Assembly: GCA_937934385.1 (NCBI GenBank)
Contig: CALGZV010000418.1
Span: 1-6,685, forward strand
Length of the DNA: 6,685 nucleotides
Reading direction: 5' to 3'
From: an uncultured Clostridia bacterium
GTDB lineage: Bacteria; Bacillota; Clostridia; Oscillospirales; CAG-272
Part shown: positions 1-6,133 of the stretch, piece by piece
Numbering within the stretch: position 1 is the stretch's first letter
Layout: each line of letters begins with the position of its first letter
The notes under the pieces: model-generated
The model's input: only the letters and a program-made list of their open reading frames with translations
Database searches by the model: none
Told to the model about the DNA's origin: nothing
Made by a program: the position numbers and the translations under genes

Positions 1-628
<628 letters not shown>

Positions 629-646
629 TTGAAGGAGGAATGAATC

Positions 647-3055
647 ATGAATCTGCCTATCTCATGGCTTAACGAATTTGTAGACGTTTCCGATATTGAT
701 ATAAAAGATTACTGCGCGCGCATGACCGATACCGGATCAAAGGTAGAGGGATATGAAACACTCGGTTCGGATATTGAAAACATATGCGTCGGAAAAATTC
801 TCTCTGTTGTACGTCACCCCGGCGCGGACAAGCTTGTGATCTGCTCTGTCGACGTAGGAGAAGCTGAGCCGCGTCAGATCGTAACAGCTGCCACCAATGT
901 ATACGAAGGAGCGTTTGTTCCCGTCGCCAAAGCACCTGCTAAGGTAGCAGGCGGAACGGCGATAAAAAAAGGCAAGCTTCGCGGAGAAGTATCCGACGGA
1001 ATGTTCTGCTCTATTGAGGAACTCGGTCTGACACTTCACGATATGCCTTATGCCGTCGAGGACGGAATACTTATTCTTAACGACGATCCGACACTCGGCG
1101 AATACAAACCCGGCGACGATATAAAAGACGTTATAGGCTTTGCCGATGACGTTGTAGAATTTGAGATCACACCCAACCGTCCCGACTGCCTCTCGGTGAT
1201 CGGAATGGCACGTGAAACCGCCGCTTCATATGAAAGAAAAGCATCTTACCATACACCGGTACTCCGTAATCAGTGCGGCGGTGATGACATTTCAAAATAT
1301 CTCTCGGTCACTGTTAAAAACAGCGAGCTTTGCCCGCGCTATACCGCAAAGGTGCTTAAAAATGTAAAAATCGCGCCCTCTCCGCTGTGGATGCGTATGC
1401 GTCTCCGCGCCGCAGGAGTAAGACCTATAAATAACATCGTCGATATAACAAACTATGTCATGCTCGAATACGGTCAGCCCATGCATGCATTTGATTACGC
1501 ATGTCTCGGCGGAAGCAGCATTATAGTACGCGAAGCAGCAGATGGGGAAGAATTCCGTTCTCTCGACGATATCGATCATACGCTTAAAGCCGGAATGCTC
1601 GTCATAGCAGACGAAAAAAAGCCGGTAGCTCTTGCAGGCGTAATGGGCGGAGCAAACAGCGAAATAAAAGACACTACATCTGTAGTTGTATTTGAGTCCG
1701 CTAACTTCATGGGAAGCTCTGTACGCATTACATCGCGCGCACTCGGAATGAGAACCGAAAGCTCCGGCCGCTATGAAAAAGGACTTGACAGTGAAATGAC
1801 CGTAGCCGCGATAGAAAGAGCGTGCGAGCTTGCGCAGATGCTCGGTGCAGGTGAGGTTGTAGACGGAATGATCGACGTCCGCGAATCGGAAAAGCCTGTT
1901 GCAACGGTAAAATTCGAGCCTGAACGCATTAACCATTTTCTCGGAATGAATATTCCCGCAGAAAAAATGAAAAACATCCTTGAGAGTCTGCTCTTTAAAG
2001 TTGACGGAGATACCGTGACCGTTCCGTCATGGCGTGACGATGTGCGCTGCATGAACGATATAGCGGAAGAAGTTATCCGTATCTGGGGATATAACGAGAT
2101 TGAATCCACAAGCTTCCGTTCAGATGTAAAAACAGGAGAATATACACCGAGAAAAGCTTACTCGATACGGCTCAGCAAGCTCCTCTGCTCGCTCGGATGC
2201 TGGGAGACATGTACTTTCTCGTTCATCAGTCCCAAATATTACGATAAGATCCATATGCCGGAGAACGATCCGAGAAGAGATTCGGTCGTAATACGCAATC
2301 CGCTCGGCGAAGACACAAGCGTTATGCGTACCGTACTGCTCCCCTCTGTACTTGAAGCGCTCGCCCGCAACAACAATAATCACACCGAGGATACGGCTCT
2401 CTACGAGACAGCACCAGTATATATCCCAAATGAAGATAAATCCGTTCAACCGTCTGAGCCTCTTCAAACTGCAGTTGCATTCTACGGCGGAGACTTTTAC
2501 TTCATGAAAGGCATTGTTGAAACTGTTTTATCCGACGCAGGCATAAAGAATTATACCTGCCGCTCCAATGCTTCCGATCCCACATATCATCCCGGACGCT
2601 GCGCAGATATGGTTCTCACCGACGGAAGCGTTATCGCGACATTCGGCGAACTCCATCCCGCGGTTGCACAGAACTACGGTTTTTACAAAGCTGTATATGC
2701 AGCAGTGATAGACACAGAAAAGCTTGCTGCAATCGCAAACTTTGATCACAGCTATAAAGCTATCCCGAAATATCCGGCAGTTTCGCGCGACTTCGCATTC
2801 CTCTGCAACGCGGACACGGAAGCAGGCTCTATAGAAGCTGTAATATCACGCGCCGGAGGAAAGCTTGTCGAAAAGATCGATCTTTTCGATGTATACCGCG
2901 GAGAAAAACTCGGTGCCGGAAAGAAGAGTCTTGCATTCAACGTATCTCTCCGCGCAGCCGATCATACTCTTACCGATGAGGAAGCCGATAAAACAGCGGC
3001 GAAAATACTTGAACTTGTAGAAAAAGAACTCGGCTTCAGGCTGAGAGAAATATGA
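647..3055 (+). CDS. pheT: Phenylalanyl-tRNA synthetase beta subunit
   Basis: This is the 802-residue beta subunit, the normal length. It binds tRNA-Phe and hydrolyses Tyr-tRNA-Phe. Domains read in order: N-terminal segment; EMAP/OB-like tRNA-binding domain (about 40-155, with HPGADKL at 57-63); FEITPNRPDCLS (172-183); B3/B4 editing region with NNIVDITNYVMLEYGQPMHAFD (from 262), ALAGVMGG (328-335) and RTESSGRYEKGLD (369-381); B5 domain (about 424-490) with VPSWRDDV and candidate Mg ligands D465, D471, E474 and E475; catalytic-like core (about 490-690); and the C-terminal FDX-ACB anticodon-binding domain (about 708-802, starting KYPAVSRDF). The start is set by AAGGAGG at 632-638, eight bases before ATG 647. 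An ATG at 640 is out of frame. All expected domains look intact. Confidence 0.98.
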   Translation: MNLPISWLNEFVDVSDIDIKDYCARMTDTGSKVEGYETLGSDIENICVGKILSVVRHPGADKLVICSVDVGEAEPRQIVTAATNVYEGAFVPVAKAPAKVAGGTAIKKGKLRGEVSDGMFCSIEELGLTLHDMPYAVEDGILILNDDPTLGEYKPGDDIKDVIGFADDVVEFEITPNRPDCLSVIGMARETAASYERKASYHTPVLRNQCGGDDISKYLSVTVKNSELCPRYTAKVLKNVKIAPSPLWMRMRLRAAGVRPINNIVDITNYVMLEYGQPMHAFDYACLGGSSIIVREAADGEEFRSLDDIDHTLKAGMLVIADEKKPVALAGVMGGANSEIKDTTSVVVFESANFMGSSVRITSRALGMRTESSGRYEKGLDSEMTVAAIERACELAQMLGAGEVVDGMIDVRESEKPVATVKFEPERINHFLGMNIPAEKMKNILESLLFKVDGDTVTVPSWRDDVRCMNDIAEEVIRIWGYNEIESTSFRSDVKTGEYTPRKAYSIRLSKLLCSLGCWETCTFSFISPKYYDKIHMPENDPRRDSVVIRNPLGEDTSVMRTVLLPSVLEALARNNNNHTEDTALYETAPVYIPNEDKSVQPSEPLQTAVAFYGGDFYFMKGIVETVLSDAGIKNYTCRSNASDPTYHPGRCADMVLTDGSVIATFGELHPAVAQNYGFYKAVYAAVIDTEKLAAIANFDHSYKAIPKYPAVSRDFAFLCNADTEAGSIEAVISRAGGKLVEKIDLFDVYRGEKLGAGKKSLAFNVSLRAADHTLTDEEADKTAAKILELVEKELGFRLREI

Positions 3056-3057
3056 TG

Positions 3058-3083
3058 GCTGTATAATTGCGCACATATACAGC
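3058..3083 (+). repeat. Perfect 8-bp inverted repeat just after pheT
   Basis: GCTGTATA (3058-3065) and TATACAGC (3076-3083) are exact reverse complements around a 10-base loop that itself contains TGCGCA. The hairpin begins three bases after the pheT stop and abuts the terminator stem that follows. It has no T-run of its own, so it could protect or pause the 3' end of the pheST mRNA rather than terminate transcription. Confidence 0.55.
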
Positions 3084-3084
3084 A

Positions 3085-3126
3085 AGCCGCCCGCGGTTGA
3101 TACCACCGCAGGCGGCTGTTTTCTAT
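3085..3126 (+). terminator. Rho-independent terminator of pheST
   Basis: AGCCGCC (3085-3091) pairs with GGCGGCT (3111-3117), and GCGGT (3093-3097) pairs with ACCGC (3105-3109), with one C/A mismatch between and a 7-base loop. GTTTTC and further T-rich sequence follow on the + strand. On the - strand the stem is followed by TGCTGTATATG, a poor T-tract, so any role in ending spoVT is doubtful. Confidence 0.85.
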
Positions 3127-3153
3127 ATTTTCTGTCTTTTCAAAATGACCAAT

Positions 3154-3708
3154 TTAAGACTCGAGCTGGCGTGAAAGAAATCCCGCAGCTGTCTGAATAA
3201 GCTTCGCCTCAAGGTCACCGCCTATTTTCGATGACGTTTCGCTTTCCGGTATAAGAGAAACAACGCTTCCCGTTATATCGCCTTCAGTTATTATAGGCAT
3301 TACAGCCGAAACATAGTATCCGCTGTTCTGATCGTCAGTAACATAAACACGCGCGCCCTTACCGTCGTATGAATAAAAAGACCGCGCATTTATAAGACTG
3401 TCAAGCTCACCGGAAAGAGCCTTGTCAGAAAAATCCTTCTTCGGAATACCTGACACAGCGATAACTGCGTCTCTGTCCGTAATAGCTACATACAGCCCGC
3501 ATGTTTTATGCAATGTTTCAGCATATTGGGCTGCAAAAGCGTTCAGCTCTCCTATAGGTGAATATTTTTTAAATATAACCTCACCTTCGCGGTCGGTATA
3601 TATTTCAAGAGGATCTCCCTCTCTTATACGCATAGTTCTTCTGATTTCCTTCGGAATAACTACTCTTCCGAGATCATCTATTCTCCTTACAATTCCTGTT
3701 GCCTTCAT
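3154..3708 (-). CDS. spoVT: Stage V sporulation protein T, AbrB-family transcription regulator
   Basis: The 184-residue protein matches SpoVT (about 178 in Bacillus subtilis). Residues 1 to about 50 form the swapped-hairpin AbrB DNA-binding domain, nearly identical to the family: MKATGIVRRIDDLGRVVIPK, then EIRR and IREGDPLEI. Residues from about 55 to 184 form a GAF-like domain with YVAITDRDAVIAVSG and the ending AAGFLSRQLES. In B. subtilis SpoVT is made in the forespore under sigma-G and tunes the sigma-G regulon, so its presence implies sporulation. The start follows AAAGGAG (- strand, 3721-3727) with a rather long 12-base spacer. The gene converges on pheT and diverges from the VanZ-like gene; no good terminator follows its stop codon. 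Confidence 0.96.
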   Translation of the reverse strand: MKATGIVRRIDDLGRVVIPKEIRRTMRIREGDPLEIYTDREGEVIFKKYSPIGELNAFAAQYAETLHKTCGLYVAITDRDAVIAVSGIPKKDFSDKALSGELDSLINARSFYSYDGKGARVYVTDDQNSGYYVSAVMPIITEGDITGSVVSLIPESETSSKIGGDLEAKLIQTAAGFLSRQLES

Positions 3709-3741
3709 TGTATTTTATTTCTCCTTTATTCTCCCGCCTCA

Positions 3742-3762
3742 GCGGATTCATCCGATATCCGC
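3742..3762 (-). promoter_or_regulatory. Hairpin in the spoVT 5' leader
   Basis: On the - strand GCGGAT and ATCCGC (+ coordinates 3757-3762 and 3742-3747) form a 6-bp stem with a 9-base loop. The ATCCGC arm also overlaps a competing 4-bp stem, CCGC-TGAG-GCGG, ending 8 bases before the ribosome site. This lies between the spoVT start and its likely promoter. Whether it controls translation is not known. Confidence 0.35.
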
Positions 3763-3767
3763 GGCGA

Positions 3768-3797
3768 AAATATACTTTTATTTATTCCGCATATTCA
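3768..3797 (-). promoter_or_regulatory. Possible sigma-G/sigma-F-type promoter for spoVT
   Basis: On the - strand TGAATA (3797-3792) matches the sigma-G -35 consensus. After 17 bases comes TATATTT (3774-3768), a 4-of-7 match to CATACTA. Placement about 60 bases before the spoVT start is reasonable, and sigma-G control is known in B. subtilis. AT-richness makes chance matches likely, so this is tentative. Confidence 0.3.
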
Positions 3798-3836
3798 TTA
3801 TTCGCATATTAATCAAATTTATACCTGAAATGAGCC

Positions 3837-3865
3837 TTTACATATCGGAATTTATAGTATATAAT
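3837..3865 (+). promoter_or_regulatory. Sigma-A promoter of the VanZ-like gene
   Basis: TTTACA (3837-3842) is followed, after exactly 17 bases, by a perfect TATAAT (3860-3865). This predicts a start near 3872 and a leader of about 59 bases to the ATG at 3931. It lies in the divergent spoVT/vanZ-like intergenic region and reads away from spoVT. Confidence 0.7.
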
Positions 3866-3930
3866 ATTTATTTGATAATTATATTTTAAATATCACGTTT
3901 TTATCTGATAAATCAAAAAGGAATATTTAA

Positions 3931-4434
3931 ATGCGTAAACCAAATAAAAAAACATGTATTCCGGCCGCGCTGATTATTATCACAATTGCTGTCGGAAGCT
4001 ATATTTTTTACAATTCATTTCAGTTAAGCGAATTTTCAAATGCACGAAGCGATTATATAATAAAGATAATAAGTCCGATACTCGATCCTCACGGAAAAAT
4101 AAGTGCGTCGGTATGGAATAATGCGGTCCGAAAAGCAGCACACATGTTTGAGTACGCCTTGCTCGGAATATGTCTGGGATCTTTTGCATCTTATCTTTCA
4201 TCAAAAAAAGGAAGAGCATATATATGCATGCCTCTTTTCATTTCCCTTTTTGCGGCAACAACCGACGAATACATACAGAGCTTTCGCGGAAGAACAAGTA
4301 CTGTTAAAGATATTCTGATCGATTTTGCAGGCGCATGTATCGGTATGATCCTTGTTTTTCTGGCCGTATCGCTGTACAGATATTTCAGTAAAAAGAAAAA
4401 AAACAATTATACAGAAAAAAATCCGCCGCAGTAA
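3931..4434 (+). CDS. VanZ-family membrane protein
   Basis: This is a 167-residue membrane protein of the VanZ-like family. Hydrophobic segments lie at about 10-28, 72-90, 97-111 and 128-150, with the basic tail KKKK at 154-157. Family motifs are VRKAAHMFEYALLG (R67, K68, H71, E74), TTDEYIQSFRGR (D112, E113, Q116, R121) and a D127/D131/G134/G138 pattern in the last helix. AAAAGGA at 3916-3922 lies 8 bases before the start. The namesake vanZ of enterococci gives low-level teicoplanin resistance, but most clostridial homologues are of unknown function and no glycopeptide-resistance genes lie nearby, so a resistance role should not be assumed. The last four codons and stop lie inside a terminator hairpin. 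Confidence 0.85.
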   Translation: MRKPNKKTCIPAALIIITIAVGSYIFYNSFQLSEFSNARSDYIIKIISPILDPHGKISASVWNNAVRKAAHMFEYALLGICLGSFASYLSSKKGRAYICMPLFISLFAATTDEYIQSFRGRTSTVKDILIDFAGACIGMILVFLAVSLYRYFSKKKKNNYTEKNPPQ

Positions 4435-4452
4435 AATCTCTGCGGCGGATTT
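4415..4452. terminator. Shared intrinsic terminator, bcp (-) and VanZ-like gene (+)
   Basis: Thirteen bases at 4419-4431 (AAATCCGCCGCAG) pair perfectly with 4440-4452 around an 8-base loop. On the - strand the stem runs into seven Ts (complement of 4415-4421), so it is an excellent terminator for the bcp transcript. On the + strand the tail is TTTAACTTTATATT, weaker but plausible. The left arm encodes the last residues of the VanZ-like protein, and its TAA (4432-4434) is in the loop. Confidence 0.85.
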
Positions 4453-4463
4453 AACTTTATATT

Positions 4464-4574
4464 CTATATAAGTATCTGATTATAATAATTGATTTGATGC
4501 TGAATTATTTGTGCAGTTCCTCTAGCAAACGTCTTCAACTGTATATCTTTTTCACCTGCAATATAAACGGTCAT
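4464..4574 (-). pseudogene. Probable remnant of a peptide deformylase C-terminus
   Basis: This is a 36-codon frame running from an ATG that overlaps the bcp stop (ATGA, 4574-4571) to TAG at 4464-4466, 11 bases before the shared terminator. Its second half, ARGTAQIIQHQINYYNQILI, resembles the last helix of peptide deformylases, where the usual form is close to AQIIQHEIDHxxGILI. The family uses HExxH for its metal and catalytic glutamate; here this reads HQINY, so E is Q, D is N and the second H is Y. The GCLS motif and the rest of the enzyme are absent: the sequence upstream is bcp. I read it as a truncated, inactive fragment left by deletion or insertion. It could instead be translated as a coupled 36-residue peptide on the bcp mRNA. 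Homology is judged by eye from a short stretch. Confidence 0.55.
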
Positions 4575-5026
4575 ATAAGCTTTTCAAGGATCTCAGCTGC
4601 ATTTGTATCCGGCTTTACTTTTGTCATCACTTCAGTAATATTTCCTTTTTCATCAATAATAAAAGTCGTACGTACAACTCCCATGCTCACCTTTCCGTAA
4701 AGCTTTTTTTCCTGCCATACACCGTATGCCTTGATCGCCTCAAGCTCCGGATCAGAGAGCAATATAAACGGAAGTCCGTGTTTCTCTGCAAATTTCTGAT
4801 GCGAAGCCTGACTGTCCTTGCTTATACCTATAATCTCGACATCCCTCTGACGGAATTCGTCATATAAATTTGCAAATGCACATGCCTGACGTGTACATCC
4901 GGGCGTGTTATCTTTCGGATAAAAATAAATTACAACCTTTTTTCCGAGAAAATCCGACAGGGAAACTGCACACCCATCCTTATCACTCAAAGTAAAATCC
5001 GGTGCTTTCATACCCGACTCTAACAT
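4571..5026 (-). CDS. bcp: Thiol peroxidase, Bcp/PrxQ-type peroxiredoxin
   Basis: This is a 151-residue cytoplasmic peroxiredoxin of the AhpC/TSA superfamily that reduces hydrogen peroxide and organic peroxides with electrons from thioredoxin. The active-site block YPKDNTPGCTRQACAF places the peroxidatic cysteine at C44, with T41 and P42 before it. C49 five residues later is the resolving cysteine of the atypical 2-Cys PrxQ class. The conserved arginine is R119 in VVRTTFIID; GVWQEKKLYGK is also typical. An extra cysteine at C19 is not a known catalytic position. AAAGGAG (5035-5041) lies 8 bases from the start. It has its own strong promoter, is divergent from the M50 protease gene, and its stop overlaps the ATG of the deformylase-like remnant. 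Confidence 0.95.
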   Translation of the reverse strand: MLESGMKAPDFTLSDKDGCAVSLSDFLGKKVVIYFYPKDNTPGCTRQACAFANLYDEFRQRDVEIIGISKDSQASHQKFAEKHGLPFILLSDPELEAIKAYGVWQEKKLYGKVSMGVVRTTFIIDEKGNITEVMTKVKPDTNAAEILEKLI

Positions 5027-5064
5027 ATTTAAATCTCCTTTATATTTTACAAATATGATCTGAC

Positions 5065-5092
5065 TCCGGAACGTACTCAGTTACAGTCCGGA
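5065..5092. promoter_or_regulatory. Nested dyad in the bcp leader, possible operator
   Basis: Two copies of the palindrome TCCGGA (5065-5070 and 5087-5092) are 22 bp apart and enclose GTA...TAC (5073-5075, 5082-5084) symmetrically. The whole reads TCCGGA-N2-GTA-N6-TAC-N2-TCCGGA, with scattered matching bases continuing outward. It spans about +9 to +36 of the predicted bcp transcript, a usual place for a repressor site. It does not look like a PerR box. It could also form an RNA hairpin. Confidence 0.4.
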
Positions 5093-5106
5093 AACTGTTC
5101 AATTAT

Positions 5107-5135
5107 ATTATGCCTGATTATCCCGTTTTTGTCAA
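5107..5135 (-). promoter_or_regulatory. Sigma-A promoter of bcp
   Basis: On the - strand a perfect TTGACA (5135-5130) is followed after 17 bases by CATAAT (5112-5107), a 5-of-6 match to TATAAT. The predicted start is near 5100, giving a leader of about 75 bases before the bcp ATG. Confidence 0.75.
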
Positions 5136-5160
5136 TATTCGACGGTCAAATCGGTATAAT
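5129..5160 (+). promoter_or_regulatory. Possible promoter of the M50 protease gene
   Basis: A perfect TATAAT lies at 5155-5160. The -35 is less clear: TTGTCA at 5129-5134 needs a long 20-base spacer, while a 17-base spacer gives only TCAATA. The -35 area coincides with that of the divergent bcp promoter. The resulting leader to ATG 5289 would be about 120 bases. Confidence 0.45.
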
Positions 5161-5288
5161 ATAAAAATAAAATAAGAACAAATTCCGTACTGCAAAATGA
5201 GCATGAACAATTTAAAAGCCTCCTTCATATTTCCATATTTTTCTCTCATATATTTTGTTAATACGCCAAAAGAAGGAACCACATCATT

Positions 5289-5864
5289 ATGCATACAAAA
5301 ATCCGGATCCCTACCGCAACCGTAATATTTTTCGCCGTATGGATCGTCGCTGTACCCGATATAACCACTGTTCTGACCGTTTCGGCAGCCGCAGTTCATG
5401 AGATCGGCCACCTCGCGGCAGCACATGTACTCGGTGTAAATGTCGTGTCATTCACTGCACTTCCCTTCGGTGCAGATATACGCTTCGGCAGAGTACAGAA
5501 CTACCGCGAAGAGCTTATCACCGCTTCGGCAGGTGCGATAGCAAATCTGACAGTCGCAGCATTATTGCTTCCTATGAGAAAACAGCATCCGTGGATAAAT
5601 TTTTTCATATGTGCAAATACCGCACTTGCTGTTATAAACATGCTTCCCGTAAAGACATTCGACGGAGGCGGAGTTCTCAAAAGTATTTTACTTATGATTA
5701 CAGACAGTAACACAGCTGTAAAAATATTCAGAGCCGTATCATCGGTCTTTCTTTTTTCAATGTGGATAATATCCGTTTACATGCTTTTTTCAGAGTGTTC
5801 CGGCTTCTCCCTTTTTGCCTTATGCTGTGCCGTTTTTTTATCATGTTTTTCCGAAAATGACTGA
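5289..5864 (+). CDS. M50-family site-2 protease, SpoIVFB-like membrane metalloprotease
   Basis: This is a 191-residue intramembrane zinc protease. Hydrophobic segments lie at about 9-23, 26-50 (carrying HEIGH at 37-41: zinc ligands H37 and H41, catalytic E38), 76-95, 103-119, 141-160 and 166-187. LPFGADI (58-64) matches the LPFGG segment of SpoIVFB, SAGAIANL (80-87) the family AGPxxN motif, and NMLPVKTFDGGG (117-128) the NLLPxxPLDGG motif, with D125 the third ligand. B. subtilis SpoIVFB (288 residues) cleaves pro-sigma-K in the mother cell; this protein stops before the CBS domain and has no spoIVFA beside it, so its substrate is unknown. It is preceded by AAGGA (5273-5277), 11 bases from the ATG; an in-frame stop at 5259 excludes a longer form. 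Confidence 0.88.
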   Translation: MHTKIRIPTATVIFFAVWIVAVPDITTVLTVSAAAVHEIGHLAAAHVLGVNVVSFTALPFGADIRFGRVQNYREELITASAGAIANLTVAALLLPMRKQHPWINFFICANTALAVINMLPVKTFDGGGVLKSILLMITDSNTAVKIFRAVSSVFLFSMWIISVYMLFSECSGFSLFALCCAVFLSCFSEND

Positions 5865-5927
5865 TAAAATTTTGCGCATAAATATTTATTTACAATCAAT
5901 CCCTTTCAAAGAAAACCGGAAAATTAA

Positions 5928-5958
5928 CGAAGATTCCGAAGCTTTCACGAATATTTCA
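5928..5958. repeat. Three tandem copies of a CGAANNTTTCA-like motif
   Basis: CGAAGATTC (5928-5936), CGAAGCTTTCA (5937-5947) and CGAATATTTCA (5948-5958) follow one another without a gap; the last two are exact 11-mers apart from their middle bases. Each unit is itself a loose GAA...TTC dyad. They lie about 80 bp before the potA -35 region in otherwise featureless AT-rich DNA between the M50 gene and potA. Confidence 0.45.
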
Positions 5959-5981
5959 TAAAAAAACATCAAATTTCACCT

Positions 5982-6010
5982 GAATATCGCAGTATATTCC
6001 GATTTTTCGC
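5982..6010 (+). terminator. Weak hairpin with T-run, possible terminator of the M50 gene
   Basis: GAATAT (5982-5987) and ATATTC (5994-5999) pair perfectly around a 6-base loop, and TTTTT follows at 6003-6007. The stem is short and has only one G-C pair, so termination would be inefficient. No better terminator is seen between 5865 and 6133. Confidence 0.25.
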
Positions 6011-6038
6011 GCTTTTATAATGTTTTTTTCAAAATCTA

Positions 6039-6067
6039 TTGCATTTTAATTCATTTTCTGCTACAAT
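6039..6067 (+). promoter_or_regulatory. Sigma-A promoter of potA with extended -10
   Basis: TTGCAT (6039-6044), a 17-base spacer and TACAAT (6062-6067) form a good sigma-A promoter. TGC directly before TACAAT gives the TGn extended -10 element. The predicted start is near 6074, leaving a leader of about 60 bases. Short dyads TTCAT-N7-ATGAA (6067-6083) and GATATTATATC (6090-6100) lie at and just after the start. Confidence 0.7.
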
Positions 6068-6133
6068 TCATCTGTAATATGAAAAAGCTGATATTATATC
6101 GAAAAAAGGCAACAAGAGGAAAATAATTAAAAA

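Noticed and set aside
1292..1936. Long - strand open frame (214 codons) opposite pheT
   Set aside because: It lies wholly inside the intact, well-matched pheT gene, has a composition typical of an antisense frame and matches nothing I recognise.
3056..3153. Bidirectional terminator for spoVT
   Set aside because: The stem is good in both directions, but the - strand lacks a T-tract after it.
3422..3889. + strand open frame of 155 codons
   Set aside because: Its first part is antisense to spoVT and its tail is low-complexity AT-rich intergenic sequence containing the VanZ-like gene's promoter.
3931..4434. Glycopeptide-resistance role for the VanZ-like gene
   Set aside because: Family membership alone does not support it; no vanHAX-type genes or van regulators are present in the window.
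5197..5325. + strand 42-codon frame overlapping the M50 start
   Set aside because: No ribosome site precedes it and the sequence resembles nothing known; it is probably just leader RNA.
5118..5426. Full 102-codon - strand frame, cysteine-rich at its start
   Set aside because: The N-terminal part is antisense to the conserved HEIGH region of the M50 gene. Only the short 3' portion with a good ribosome site is kept, as a weak finding.
5857..5961. + strand 34-codon frame overlapping the end of the M50 gene
   Set aside because: The ATG overlaps the upstream stop region in a coupling-like way, but there is no ribosome site and no recognisable protein. The tandem repeat falls in it.
5865..6133. 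Riboswitch or structured RNA before potA
   Set aside because: Apart from a weak 6-bp hairpin and short dyads, I see no conserved riboswitch core or extended pairing; the predicted leader is only about 60 bases.
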